From Gemmatimonadota bacterium (GTDB taxonomy: Bacteria > Gemmatimonadota > Gemmatimonadetes > Gemmatimonadales > Gemmatimonadaceae), in assembly GCA_016714015.1 (NCBI GenBank), contig JADJNZ010000007.1, forward strand, positions 278,156-342,155: a DNA stretch of 64,000 bases, in the 5' to 3' direction. Made by a program: the position numbers and the translations under genes. The notes beneath the pieces were generated by a model. It was given only the letters and a program-made list of their open reading frames with translations. It had not been told where the DNA came from and did no database searches. Below are positions 33,771-42,662 of the stretch, piece by piece (position 1 is the stretch's first letter; each line of letters starts with the position of its first letter).

Positions 33771-35633
33771 GTGACGCTCGTTGGGGCAGACAGTGATGAC
33801 ACGCCTTCTGTTCCCGAGGCCGTAGCGCCGCACGCGCAGGCGGGTGCCCTCGACACCCTGCGCCCGATGGCCGCGGTCGCCGCGGCGATCATGCTGGGCT
33901 TCCTCGTCTACAACCTGGTCGACTTCGCGCCAGGGATCCGCGAGACGATGGCGGTGCACGACATCGTCTCCGCCGCCCTGTGCGGCGTCGTCTGGTGGCT
34001 GATCCGCTCCGGGCGACTCCGCGAGGAGCAGGCGCACGCCGTCGCGACGGGGATGATCCTGCTCATCGCCAGCAACATCCTGCTCGCGATGTGGCTCCTG
34101 CGCGCGCCCTACCACGCCGTCTACATCTGCGTGCTGCTGGTCGGTGCCGGTGCCGGGATGAGCTCCATCGGCTGGGCGGTCGTCTCGACCGCGCTGCTCT
34201 GGGCCTTCACGCTGCCCGTGCTCCTTGCCGTCGCCGAGTGGGCGATCGTCCTGCGATATCTCGCGATGATGGGGGCCACCTCGGCCGTGACCATCTCGCT
34301 CGTCGCCATCCGCGTGCGGAACCTGCGCGTGGTCGCGCGCCTCACCGCACTCGACCGCCAGCAGCGGCGCGCGCTCAACGAGGCGCTGGCCGATCTCGAC
34401 GCGAAGGTGCTGCAGCGCACCGAGGAGTTGCGGTCCGCCAATGCGGCCCTGCAGACCCAGATCGATGAGCGGGCGCGAGCCGAACAGGAGGCCCGGTTGC
34501 TCGGCGAGCAGCTCCTGCACGCGCAACGGCTCGAGTCCCTCGGCCGGCTCGCCGGCGGCGTGGCGCACGATTTCAACAACCTGCTCACCGTCATCGACGG
34601 GAACCTCAGCCTGGTGCTGGAGGACCTCCCGCCCGGCGCGAGCCGCGAGCCGGTGGAGGATGCGCTCAGCGCGAGCGAGCGCGCGGGTCACCTCACCCGG
34701 CAGCTGCTCGCCTTCGGCCGCAAGCAGGTGATGGAACGGACGGTGTTCGATGTCGGGCAGCGCATCGAGGACATCGCCCGCATGCTGCAGCGGGTGCTCG
34801 GCGAGCGGGTGGCGCTGCACGTGCGGACGGATGAGCGCGACCTGTGGGTGAGCGCGGATCCGAACCAGATCGAGCAGATCCTCATGAACCTCACCGTCAA
34901 CGCGCGGGACGCGATGCCGGACGGGGGCGAGTGCTTCATCGACGTGACGCGCGCGGTGGTGGGGAACGCCCCATTCATCCGCATCCGCGTGCGCGATACG
35001 GGCATGGGGATGGACGCGGCGACCAAGGAACGGCTCTTCGAGCCCTTCTTCACGACGAAGGGGGCGGGCGCCGGCACCGGGCTCGGTCTCTCGACGGCGT
35101 ACGGTGTGGTGCAACAGCACGGCGGCTCGATCACCGTCGAGTCGTCGCCGGGGGCCGGCGCGACGTTCGAGGTGCTGTTGCCGGCGGCGGAGGATGCCTC
35201 GATCGCGACCGCCAATGCCGCGAGCGCCGGGGCGAGCACCTCGGGAACGGAGACCGTTCTGCTGGTCGAGGACGAGGAGGGCGTGCGCCGCGTCGCGGAG
35301 CGATTCCTCCGTCGCCAAGGGTACGACGTGCACGTCGCGTCGAGCGGCTTCGAAGCGCTCGAGATCGCCGCGCGGCTGGGGAGGCCGATCGACCTGCTCT
35401 TCACCGACGTCATGATGCCCGCGATGAGCGGTCGGGAGCTGGCCGAGCGGCTACGCCTCGCGCAACCCGACCTGAAGGTGCTGTTCGTGAGTGGCTACAC
35501 CGGCGACTACCTGCAGACGCAGACCGGCGAGCTCCCCGCAGGAACGCACCTCCTCTACAAGCCCTACGAGCTCGGGCGCACGGCGCGGCTGATCCGGGGG
35601 ATCCTCGAGGGGAAGGCGATCCTCGAGCGGTAG
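33771..35633 (+). CDS. Membrane hybrid histidine kinase with C-terminal receiver
   Basis: A 620-residue protein. Residues ~32-182 hold six hydrophobic segments. A coiled coil (~190-250, RTEELRSANAALQTQIDERA) leads to HisKA with H266 in LAGGVAHDFNNLL. The ATPase domain shows NLTVNARDAMP, DTGMGM and GTGLGLS. A receiver domain starts near residue 498 (VLLVEDEEGVRR) with phosphoacceptor Asp in LLFTDVMMP. It is an NtrB-like hybrid kinase without a DNA-binding output, so it must relay through a phosphotransfer protein or use its receiver for feedback. The start is GTG, with GGAGA 6 nt upstream. Confidence 0.93.
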   Translation: MTLVGADSDDTPSVPEAVAPHAQAGALDTLRPMAAVAAAIMLGFLVYNLVDFAPGIRETMAVHDIVSAALCGVVWWLIRSGRLREEQAHAVATGMILLIASNILLAMWLLRAPYHAVYICVLLVGAGAGMSSIGWAVVSTALLWAFTLPVLLAVAEWAIVLRYLAMMGATSAVTISLVAIRVRNLRVVARLTALDRQQRRALNEALADLDAKVLQRTEELRSANAALQTQIDERARAEQEARLLGEQLLHAQRLESLGRLAGGVAHDFNNLLTVIDGNLSLVLEDLPPGASREPVEDALSASERAGHLTRQLLAFGRKQVMERTVFDVGQRIEDIARMLQRVLGERVALHVRTDERDLWVSADPNQIEQILMNLTVNARDAMPDGGECFIDVTRAVVGNAPFIRIRVRDTGMGMDAATKERLFEPFFTTKGAGAGTGLGLSTAYGVVQQHGGSITVESSPGAGATFEVLLPAAEDASIATANAASAGASTSGTETVLLVEDEEGVRRVAERFLRRQGYDVHVASSGFEALEIAARLGRPIDLLFTDVMMPAMSGRELAERLRLAQPDLKVLFVSGYTGDYLQTQTGELPAGTHLLYKPYELGRTARLIRGILEGKAILER

Positions 35634-35660
35634 TGCGGTGCGGTGACGGTGGGGGGCAGG

Positions 35661-37361
35661 CTACGCGTCGCGCGCCGCCGGCGCGATGCTCCCGCTCACC
35701 TTCGCCGCCAACCGTTCGGCGAGGTTCCGCGCCGACGCGCCGAGCTGCTCGTTCCCGCGACGCACGAGCGCGCGACCGCCCTTCCAGATGAGCGTGAGGC
35801 CGAAGACCATCGCCGCCGGTATCGCGACATCCTCCGGGAGGCCGAGGCCCTCGTGGAGCAGCACGCCGAAGAGGGGCGCGACCACGAAGCTCGAGGTGAC
35901 GAGCCAGAAGCCGGCGCGTGCGAACGCCGACCGGCGCGCGTCGCGGACGACGCGAATGGTGGTGCGGTCGTGCTCGGGCACGACGGTCACCTCGAGGCGC
36001 GTGCCGAGGCGGCCGGTCATCCACGCGAGCTCGCGCGTGTGCGCGAGGGTGTGGCCCATGGTGCCGGTCGCATCGCGAAGGAGATTGATGAGGCGCTCGA
36101 GATCGCGCGCGGGGAGTTCGCCCGCGACCTCGATCTCGTGCGCCTGCTGGAGCGGGACGCCGAGCCACCAGGAGCGCTCGGCGACGGGCGGGGGCGCGAC
36201 GGCCGGCTTCCTCACCGGCGCGACGGCCTTGGGGCCGACGCCGATCTCACCGAGCGCGTGATCGACGTAGCGCGTGGCGATGCCTGCCTCGCCAGCGGCA
36301 CCGCGCACCTCGTCGAGCTGGAAGCCCTTCGTGCGCTCGGCGTCGCGCGCCGCGTCGCGTTCGACGGGCGCGATCTCCGGACGCGGCTGGATGCCGGTGG
36401 CTGCCTGCAGTTCGGCGGCGCGACGCCAGACCTTGTGCGCCTCGGTGTCAGAGAGGAGGGGCGCGGCCACGGCCGGCTGGTCGAGTTGCGCGATGGCGGA
36501 CTCGAGCGCGGCGAGCAGGTCGGCGGCGGAGGCGTAGCGGTGCGCGGGAACCTTGGAGAGACAGCGATCGACGATGGCAGCGAGCGCGGGGGGGACGTCG
36601 GGCTGGAGCGAGGCGATCGGCGCGGCGGTGCGCGTGACGTGCTGGATGAGCACCGCGGACGCGACCTCGGCGTCGAACGGGAAGCGCCCGACGAGCGCGA
36701 GGTGCCCGACGACGCCGAGCGAGTAGATGTCGCTGCGCGCGTCGACGGGATCGCCGGAGACCTGCTCGGGGCTCACGTAGTGCACGGTGCCGAGCACCTG
36801 TCCGGTGACGGTGAGCGGCGACGCTTCGGCCAGGCGCGCGATGCCGAAGTCGGTGACGAGCGCGCGATCGGTGTCGCGCTCGATGAGGATGTTCTCGGCC
36901 TTGATGTCGCGGTGGATGATGCCGCGCTGGTGCGCGTGCGCGAGTGCGGCGGCGACGTCGCGGAGATGGCGGGCCGCGGTGCGCGCGTCGAGCCGGCCGC
37001 GGGCGGCGACCCGGGCGGCGAGGGACTCGCCCTCGACGTAGGTCATCACGAAGAAGACGTGCCCGTCGACCTCGTCGGCGCCGTGGATGGGGACGATGTT
37101 GGGATGCGCCATCGCGCCGGCGGTGCGCGTCTCGCGGAGGAAACGCTCGCGCAGGGAGGCGTCGCGCGCGAGGTCGGGCGGCAGGGTCTTGATGGCGACG
37201 AGGCGATCGAGCCGCCGGTCGCGGGCGAGATAGACGACGCCCATGCCGCCGCGTCCGATCTGTCGGCGGACGGCGTAGCGATCGAGCAGGGCTTCGGCGA
37301 AGGCCTGCGACGCTTCATCGAGCGTGCGCGGGTCCGGGGTGGGGAGCTCGAGGACGGTCAT
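35661..37361 (-). CDS. Membrane-anchored Ser/Thr protein kinase
   Basis: A 566-residue Hanks-type kinase. The catalytic domain (~28-290) has IGRGGMGVV at 35-43, K58 in VAIKT, HRDIKAEN at 150-157, DFG at 171-173 and VSPEQVSG. A C-terminal region includes a conserved-looking segment around WWLGVPLQQAHEIEVAGE and two transmembrane helices (FWLVTSSFVVAPLFGVLLHEG, VAIPAAMVFGLTLIWKG) close to the end. It therefore attaches by its C-terminus, with no extracellular sensor domain. The ATG at 37361 starts the kinase; the longer open frame upstream overlaps the divergent control region. Confidence 0.9.
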   Translation of the reverse strand: MTVLELPTPDPRTLDEASQAFAEALLDRYAVRRQIGRGGMGVVYLARDRRLDRLVAIKTLPPDLARDASLRERFLRETRTAGAMAHPNIVPIHGADEVDGHVFFVMTYVEGESLAARVAARGRLDARTAARHLRDVAAALAHAHQRGIIHRDIKAENILIERDTDRALVTDFGIARLAEASPLTVTGQVLGTVHYVSPEQVSGDPVDARSDIYSLGVVGHLALVGRFPFDAEVASAVLIQHVTRTAAPIASLQPDVPPALAAIVDRCLSKVPAHRYASAADLLAALESAIAQLDQPAVAAPLLSDTEAHKVWRRAAELQAATGIQPRPEIAPVERDAARDAERTKGFQLDEVRGAAGEAGIATRYVDHALGEIGVGPKAVAPVRKPAVAPPPVAERSWWLGVPLQQAHEIEVAGELPARDLERLINLLRDATGTMGHTLAHTRELAWMTGRLGTRLEVTVVPEHDRTTIRVVRDARRSAFARAGFWLVTSSFVVAPLFGVLLHEGLGLPEDVAIPAAMVFGLTLIWKGGRALVRRGNEQLGASARNLAERLAAKVSGSIAPAARDA

Positions 37362-37460
37362 GGTCGGGAGGGAAGCGGGGATGCCTAAGGTTACGGGTCC
37401 GGCGGGAGGGGTGAAAGAGCGGCGGGCTCGGTTGACGGAGGGGAGGCCGCGCTGCACGTA

Positions 37461-38114
37461 GTGCTCCCGAGCGGCCCGTTCTACCACGGTACGAAGGCGG
37501 ACCTCCGGTCCGGCGACCTCATCCGGCCCGGTCACCGCTCCAACTACGGCGATGCCGCGCGAACGAGCCCGTGGGTCTACATGACCGCGATGCGATCCGC
37601 GCTCGGTGCCGAGCTCGCGCGCGGCGACGGGCCGGGGAGGCTCTACATCGTCGAACCCACCGGGCCGATCTTCGACGACCCGGACCTCACGGACAAGAAG
37701 TTCCCGGGGAACCCGACACGCTCGTACCGCTCACGGCACCCGCTGCGCGTCCTCGGCGAGGTCACGGACTGGGTGCCGAGCCCGCCGGAGATGATCCGGG
37801 CGATCCAGGAGGGGCAGACGCGGTTGTACGAGATGCAGGCGGCGCGGATCGCGCGGATCCCCGACGCGGAAGCGCTCGCGCGGCTCGAGCGCTGGGTGGC
37901 CGTGATCGAGTCCTGCGTGACCGAGATCGGGCTCAGCGTCGAGACGCGGATCGTGGTCACGCCAGCGGCGGCCGACGACACGCTCCGGTTCCGCGTGGAG
38001 GCGGACGGTCCGGAGCGGTCGTGGCAGCGGGCGCTACGTCTGGTGCGAGGGGTGCTCAGTGATGATGAGCACGGGGAGATCTGGGACTTCGGCGCGGCTA
38101 CCGGCGCCGGCTAG
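37461..38114 (+). CDS. arr: Arr-type rifamycin ADP-ribosyltransferase with extra C-terminal domain
   Basis: Residues 6-107 match NAD+:rifampin ADP-ribosyltransferase: FYHGTKADL with H9, IRPGHRSNYG, WVYMT with Y40, LYIVEPTGPI followed by FDDPDLTDKKFPGNPT and SYRSRHPLRVLGEVTDWV. Known Arr enzymes (~140 residues) inactivate rifamycins by ADP-ribosylating their ansa-chain hydroxyl. This protein is 217 residues, with ~90 residues added (ARIARIPDAEALARLERW ... RFRVEADGPERSWQRALR) that I do not recognise. The start is GTG. It diverges from the kinase gene and ends in a CTAG shared with the convergent gene. Confidence 0.93.
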   Translation: MLPSGPFYHGTKADLRSGDLIRPGHRSNYGDAARTSPWVYMTAMRSALGAELARGDGPGRLYIVEPTGPIFDDPDLTDKKFPGNPTRSYRSRHPLRVLGEVTDWVPSPPEMIRAIQEGQTRLYEMQAARIARIPDAEALARLERWVAVIESCVTEIGLSVETRIVVTPAAADDTLRFRVEADGPERSWQRALRLVRGVLSDDEHGEIWDFGAATGAG

Positions 38115-38578
38115 GGATCCGTCGGCGCGAACCGCACCGTCCGGAAGACCGCCAACTGCTGCTTCACCTGCTCGTCTCCCGCCGCCTCGCCGCTGATGAA
38201 GAACTGCGGCGCCTGCGTGAACGAGACGACGGTCTGCAGGCGGCCGACGCCGGTCTGGCGCATCACGTTCGCCTGCCGCCCGCCGATCTCCTCGATCACG
38301 GTCTCGCTCCGCACGGCGCTGCTGTTCGGGTTGGAGCGACCGCTGAGGCTCGACGGGCCGGACGCCGAACGGGTCATCACCGGCGGGGCCGTGTGCTGCC
38401 AGCGGAGGCTGCCGCCACTGTAGCTCGCGCGCGTGCCGCGCACGCGCCAGGCGGCCGGGACGCAGAAGGTGACGTTCTCGGAGGTCACCTGCTTCCAGTC
38501 GCCGCTGTTCTCGGGGACCGGGACGGTGCAGGGGACGTCGGCGGCGGCCAGCTGGGCGATCAGGATGAGCATCTTCAT
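38111..38578 (-). CDS. Small secreted protein of unknown function
   Basis: A 155-residue protein with a short signal peptide (MKMLILIAQLAAADVPC). The mature part (GDWKQVTSENVTFCVPAAWR ... ANVMRQTGVGRLQTVVSF) is a beta-rich domain resembling secreted Gemmatimonadota proteins without assigned function; two Cys residues could form a disulfide. The stop codons of this gene and of arr share the palindrome CTAG. An upstream in-frame ATG is possible but the chosen one starts a clean signal. Confidence 0.7.
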   Translation of the reverse strand: MKMLILIAQLAAADVPCTVPVPENSGDWKQVTSENVTFCVPAAWRVRGTRASYSGGSLRWQHTAPPVMTRSASGPSSLSGRSNPNSSAVRSETVIEEIGGRQANVMRQTGVGRLQTVVSFTQAPQFFISGEAAGDEQVKQQLAVFRTVRFAPTDP

Positions 38579-38637
38579 GCCAGGTGTGCTCCACAGAGGG
38601 ATGAAGGGGACGGTCCGGACGCCCAAATCATACGGGA

Positions 38638-39096
38638 TCACGCGGGCGGAGGCGACTGCCAGAGGACGTGCGTGATCTGCCAGCGACCCTCGGCCTTCGC
38701 CATCAACAGGTAGTCGATCCCCCACCAGGCGACGACCTTCGCCGAAGCCGTCTGGTCGAGGACCTCGAAGACGATGACCTCCTTCGGTGCCCCGGCGGGC
38801 GGCGCGCCGCGGCCCGTCTCGCGGACGCTGCGCGTGAAGGCCATGAAGTCCCGCGGCCACTGCATCTGCGATCCGCGGTACGCGCCGGCGGCCGTGCGGG
38901 AGAAGCCGTACTTCAGGACGACGGGATGGATGCTGCGCAGGTGCTTGGTGCTATCGCCCTCGTAGAAGCCCTCGAGGTAGTCGAGCGCGGCGCGCCGCAC
39001 GCCCGCGGTGTCGGGGGACGACTGCGCGTCGGCGCGCGCGACGAGCACGGTCGCGAGGAGGACCGCGGCGGCGATGGGGCGGAGGCGGAGGCGCAC
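38638..39096 (-). CDS. Secreted NTF2-like (SnoaL) protein
   Basis: A 152-residue protein whose GTG start at 39096 is supported by AGGAG 8 nt upstream; it gives a signal peptide LRPIAAAVLLATVLVARADAQ. The mature part (AALDYLEGFYEGDSTKHLRS IHPVVLKYGF, then ASAKVVAWWGIDYLLMAKAEGRW) has the helix-then-strand order of NTF2/lumazine-binding-like domains. Proteins of this type bind small ligands or have lost activity. Upstream ATGs would add only a Pro/Arg-rich segment. Confidence 0.8.
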   Translation of the reverse strand: MRLRLRPIAAAVLLATVLVARADAQSSPDTAGVRRAALDYLEGFYEGDSTKHLRSIHPVVLKYGFSRTAAGAYRGSQMQWPRDFMAFTRSVRETGRGAPPAGAPKEVIVFEVLDQTASAKVVAWWGIDYLLMAKAEGRWQITHVLWQSPPPA

Positions 39097-39320
39097 GGGT
39101 GGAGCTCCTGGGGATGAGGGCGAAGGATCCGGCACGGAGGACATGACGGAGCGGCGGCGCCGACGGTTTCCGCGCTGGCGGAACGCCGGTCCTGACACGA
39201 ACTTCTCCGCGTGACGACCCCTGACCTTCGCGCTTCCTCCCTCGCCGGGGCGAGCGCCTGAGCAAGCGGCCGGTACGCACCCTCACGCGCGACGGCTTCA
39301 TCGCGCGAGTCGCCGCGCGC

Positions 39321-40070
39321 ATGAGCCGCGCCGAGTATCCGCGGACGGTGATGCTGGGACTGGTGAGTGTCGCGTCGAGCGTGGGCTTCCTGCTCACCGC
39401 GGGCATGCGCCACGTCGGCATCACGGCCCCCGGTGTGCGCTACCCGCTGGCCGCACTCGGTGGATACATCGCCTTCTTCGTCCTCATCCGGATGTGGTTG
39501 GCCTGGCGGCGGGGCGAGGACGGCTGGGACATCCAGCCGGACGGCACCGCGCCCTACGACCTATTGTCGAGCGGCGTCGAGCCGATGCCGATGCCGATGC
39601 CGACGTTCGGCGGCGGCGGGGGATTCGGTGGCGGCGGGTCGAGCGCCAGCTTCGGTGCCCCCGGCGATGCGAGCGCGCTCGTGGGGCATGCGGCCGAGGT
39701 GAAGGCGAGCGTGGCCGAGACGGCATTGGGTGCGGTGGGCGAGGCGGACGAAGGGGTCGTCCTGCTCGTCCCGTTGGTCATCGCCGGCGCGGTCCTTGTC
39801 GGGCTTGGCGCGTCGGTGTCGGTGCTGTACGAGGCACCGGCCCTCTTCGCCGAGGTGCTGCTGGACGGCGCGATCGCGACGGCGGTGTATCGCCGGCTCC
39901 GACTACGCAGTACGGAGCACTGGTCGTCCGGCGTGATGCGGCGGACGTGGAAGCCGATGCTCGCCATCTTCGTCGCGCTGCTCGGGCTCGGCATCGCGAT
40001 CCCGTTCCTGGTCCCCGGAGCCGACTCGATCGGCGACCTCCTGCGCTGGAGTGCGAATGCCCCGAAGTGA
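39321..40070 (+). CDS. Membrane protein with Gly-rich linker
   Basis: A 249-residue (or longer) protein with four transmembrane helices: two N-terminal (VMLGLVSVASSVGFLLTAG, LAALGGYIAFFVLIRMWLA) and two near the C-terminus, joined by a cytoplasmic or periplasmic linker with PMPMPMP and FGGGGGFGGGGS. I do not recognise the function. The frame stays open to 39225 with no ATG/GTG/TTG; residues RTLTRDGFIARVAAR before the ATG look conserved, so a CTG start at 39258 is possible. A 6-bp microsatellite (GCCGAT, ~3.8 copies from 39591) codes the MP repeat. Confidence 0.75.
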   Translation: MSRAEYPRTVMLGLVSVASSVGFLLTAGMRHVGITAPGVRYPLAALGGYIAFFVLIRMWLAWRRGEDGWDIQPDGTAPYDLLSSGVEPMPMPMPTFGGGGGFGGGGSSASFGAPGDASALVGHAAEVKASVAETALGAVGEADEGVVLLVPLVIAGAVLVGLGASVSVLYEAPALFAEVLLDGAIATAVYRRLRLRSTEHWSSGVMRRTWKPMLAIFVALLGLGIAIPFLVPGADSIGDLLRWSANAPK

Positions 40071-40092
40071 TCCGCGGCGGCGTCCGACCGTG

Positions 40093-40608
40093 ATGCGCGC
40101 GTTCCACGCGGCGCCCGCCGCGTGCCTCGTGCTTCTCGGCTGCCTGTCTCCCGCTCGATTGCCACGCGAGCCGGAGGAGTTGCTGCCGACCGCCAGCACC
40201 GACTGGGTCCTGCTCACGGAGACGCCGACCACGGCGGTGCGGATGGACACGACGCGCATCGTCGACTACCAGGCGTACAAAGGCGTGTGGTTCCTGCTGC
40301 AGCGTCGCACGGAGCTCCGGGATGCCGGGGGACGGGACCTGCGCGGCTCGGCGTTCTTCGAGGAGCTCGATTGCGTCCACTTCCTGTCGCGTCGATGGGA
40401 GATCCACGCCCTCGGTCCGCGCGGGGAGGTGATCGACACGCTCCTCGCGTCGGGAGCCGGGTGGATGCCGTTCCGCGTGCACCCGGTGGGCGAGGCGGCG
40501 ATGGTGCAGGCGTGGATGCGGATCCGCCACGCCCCGTTCGGGGTGAGCGCATCCGCTGCGGACGCGCAGTATCGGCGCGCGGCGGGCGACAGTGACACCG
40601 GCACCTGA
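40093..40608 (+). CDS. Lipoprotein, surface-adhesin E-like
   Basis: A 171-residue lipoprotein with lipobox LVLLGC. The mature domain (DWVLLTETPTTAVRMDTTRIV, GVWFLLQRRTEL, FFEELDCVHFLSRRWEIHAL) follows the strand order of the surface-adhesin E-like family. In other bacteria that family includes binding proteins of the outer membrane; here the ligand is unknown. The ATG at 40093 fits the signal best, with an in-frame GTG one codon earlier. It lies 22 bp after the previous gene. Confidence 0.75.
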   Translation: MRAFHAAPAACLVLLGCLSPARLPREPEELLPTASTDWVLLTETPTTAVRMDTTRIVDYQAYKGVWFLLQRRTELRDAGGRDLRGSAFFEELDCVHFLSRRWEIHALGPRGEVIDTLLASGAGWMPFRVHPVGEAAMVQAWMRIRHAPFGVSASAADAQYRRAAGDSDTGT

Positions 40609-40633
40609 ATCCCCATCACCAGCGAGCACCTCC

Positions 40634-41005
40634 ATGTCCTCCCGCCCCATCATCAAGGTCGACGCGGCCGTCCGCATCGTCACCTTCCTGCTCCTCCTGC
40701 TCGCGACCACCGGCGCGCAGATCTTCGTCATGCCGACCTTCGAGGCGATCTATGCGCGCGACGGTCTGACCTTTCCGGTGATCGGCCGGCTCGCGATCGA
40801 CACGCTGCTGTTCTTCGGCCACCCGCTGGTGCTGCTCGCGATCGCGGCGGGGCTCGCGGTCGTGATCCGAAAGCGCTGGGGGGATTCGCAGCAGCGGCTC
40901 GCCGGCGTGGCGGTGGCGACGCTCGTGCTCGCGCTGGTGCTCATCGGGCAGGCCTCGCTCCTCATCGACCTCGCGCTCAAGCGCGTGACGGTCGGTGGAG
41001 GCTGA
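40634..41005 (+). CDS. Small three-helix membrane protein
   Basis: A 123-residue protein with three hydrophobic segments (VTFLLLLLATTGAQIFVMP, LFFGHPLVLLAIAAGLAVVI, LAGVAVATLVLALVLIGQASLLI). The stretch QIFVMPTFEAIYARDGLTFP loosely resembles the last part of type II secretion F proteins, but the rest is missing, so no function is assigned. It is probably co-transcribed with the lipoprotein 25 bp upstream. Confidence 0.7.
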   Translation: MSSRPIIKVDAAVRIVTFLLLLLATTGAQIFVMPTFEAIYARDGLTFPVIGRLAIDTLLFFGHPLVLLAIAAGLAVVIRKRWGDSQQRLAGVAVATLVLALVLIGQASLLIDLALKRVTVGGG

Positions 41006-41044
41006 CGCACACCGGACGGCGGAACACCTCCGCGCGGGCCCTCG

Positions 41045-41473
41045 TCAGGGCCGTCCGATCTCCACGTCACGGATGCGGATCCCCTCCGCCTCCCGCGCGA
41101 AGATCAGGCTGACCGCCTCGCCGTCGCGTGTGCTGTCCGCGGGGATCACGACGTAGATCCATCCCACATCCCCGGGCTGTCGCACCGCCCACCCGGCCAT
41201 CGTGTCGGTCATCTGCACGAAGAGTGAGTCGACGGGCGACATGCTCCTCGGGACGCTGAATTCGAAGGCGCGGCCGAGCGAATCGATGCTCACCCGTGCG
41301 CGGTAGTCGGCGGTGGTCATCGCGTGCGCCGCGGCGTAGTCGCGGGCCATCAGGTGCCGTGCGAAACGGAGCGCGTCGGCCGAGAGACGGTCGCGGTCGG
41401 GGGCGGGGAGCTCCTGTCGGCAGCCGATCGCGAGGAGCAGGATCGCCGCGAGACGCAGGGCGCGCTCACCCAT
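41045..41473 (-). CDS. Lipoprotein of unknown function
   Basis: A 142-residue lipoprotein (lipobox LLAIGC). The mature part ALRFARHLMARDYAAAHAMTT followed by beta strands resembles DUF3887/NTF2-like lipoproteins. It overlaps the end of the ABC-2 permease gene by 8 bp and is the last gene of that operon. It may assist the exporter at the outer face of the membrane, inferred from position only. Confidence 0.75.
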   Translation of the reverse strand: MGERALRLAAILLLAIGCRQELPAPDRDRLSADALRFARHLMARDYAAAHAMTTADYRARVSIDSLGRAFEFSVPRSMSPVDSLFVQMTDTMAGWAVRQPGDVGWIYVVIPADSTRDGEAVSLIFAREAEGIRIRDVEIGRP

Positions 41474-42662
41474 GCCGCATCCACCGCACCATCTCGCGCA
41501 GCGACGGCTCCTTGCCGTACATGAGCATCGCCGCGCCGAAGATCCGACCCGCCAGCAGCCGGCACCCCCACGCGGCCCCGGCGAGGAGCGCGAGCGCGAG
41601 CGGGACCTCCCACCACGCCACGGTGGTCAGCACGAGACGCAGCGGCAGCACCGCCATCGACGTGAGCGGGAAGACGCCGAGGACCTGGGCGATGATGCTG
41701 TCGGCCTTGGACAGGAGCGCGAACGCGGCGCCCATCGGGATCAACGGCACGAAGAGCAGGAGCGTGCGCGTCGAGCTGTTGGGGTCGTCGATCGTCGCCG
41801 CGACAGCGGCCATGAAGGCGAACCAGAACAGCACGCCGAGCAGCGTGATGACCAGCACGAGACCGAGCGTGCCGATGTCCGACGCGATGGGCGGCAGCGC
41901 GAAGGCACTGCGGCCCAGCAGCCACGGCACGCCCCGGTAGAGGAAGGCGAGGCCGCCGACGGTGAGACTGGTGCCCGCGAGGGCCGCGGCGGTGAGTCCG
42001 ATGATCTTCCCGTCGATCCAGACCTGCGGTGACACCATCGCGAGCATCTGCTCCGTCACCCGATGCTGCTTCTCCCCCGTGATGCCCGCGAAGAGGGTGC
42101 CGAAGCCGGTCATGACGAGGATCAGGCCGACCGAGAGGACGACGATCGCCGCGATCCTCGTGGAGCGGGCGACGGGGGCCGCGCCGAGCGCGATGAGCGA
42201 GGTCTCCACGGCGAAGGGCGCGCCGAGCGCGGCGATGGCCTCGGGCGTGAGCACGCGGGCGAGGATGGCCTGTCGATGCGACGCGGTGAGGGCCTCGACC
42301 GCGCGATCCGTCCATCCCGCGCGCCGGCGCAGCACGATCGCGAGCGCGTCGCCGGCACCCACGAGCAGCGCCGCGTCGATGGTCTCGTCGGCGACGGCCG
42401 CGCGCGCCGCGGCGGCGTCGAGCGCGCTGGTGGTGTCCCACGAGACGGCCTCGACCGTCGGCAGCGGGAAGGCGAGCGCCTCGCGCCCGACGACCGTGAC
42501 GGTGACGGGACGGTCCCCGGCGCGCTTGATCATCCGCCCGACGAACGCGCCGCCGACACCGAGGAGCACCATGAGCGCGAGACCGACGAACTGCTGTCGC
42601 CACTTCACGAAGCGCGAGAACTCCCAGCGCGCCACCTCGAGCGTCTGCTGCCAGCGCGTCAT
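41466..42662 (-). CDS. ABC-2 type exporter permease
   Basis: A 398-residue permease of the NatB/ABC-2 type. One helix follows the N-terminal EVARWEFSRFVKWRQQF, then an extracytoplasmic domain of ~130 residues, then five to six helices with FAGITGEKQHRVTEQMLAMVSPQVWIDGK, the signature before the second helix group. It overlaps its ATPase gene by 4 bp. The pair likely exports ions, lipids or small molecules; NatAB-like sodium export is one possibility. Confidence 0.9.
   Translation of the reverse strand: MTRWQQTLEVARWEFSRFVKWRQQFVGLALMVLLGVGGAFVGRMIKRAGDRPVTVTVVGREALAFPLPTVEAVSWDTTSALDAAAARAAVADETIDAALLVGAGDALAIVLRRRAGWTDRAVEALTASHRQAILARVLTPEAIAALGAPFAVETSLIALGAAPVARSTRIAAIVVLSVGLILVMTGFGTLFAGITGEKQHRVTEQMLAMVSPQVWIDGKIIGLTAAALAGTSLTVGGLAFLYRGVPWLLGRSAFALPPIASDIGTLGLVLVITLLGVLFWFAFMAAVAATIDDPNSSTRTLLLFVPLIPMGAAFALLSKADSIIAQVLGVFPLTSMAVLPLRLVLTTVAWWEVPLALALLAGAAWGCRLLAGRIFGAAMLMYGKEPSLREMVRWMRHG

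Noticed and set aside
37461..38114. Arr gene as part of a mobile resistance island
   Set aside because: No transposase, integrase, inverted repeats or composition change around it; the neighbours are ordinary kinase and secreted-protein genes.
40634..41005. Type II secretion F-like protein
   Set aside because: Only a ~20-residue stretch resembles that family; the rest of the domain is missing and no other secretion gene is nearby.
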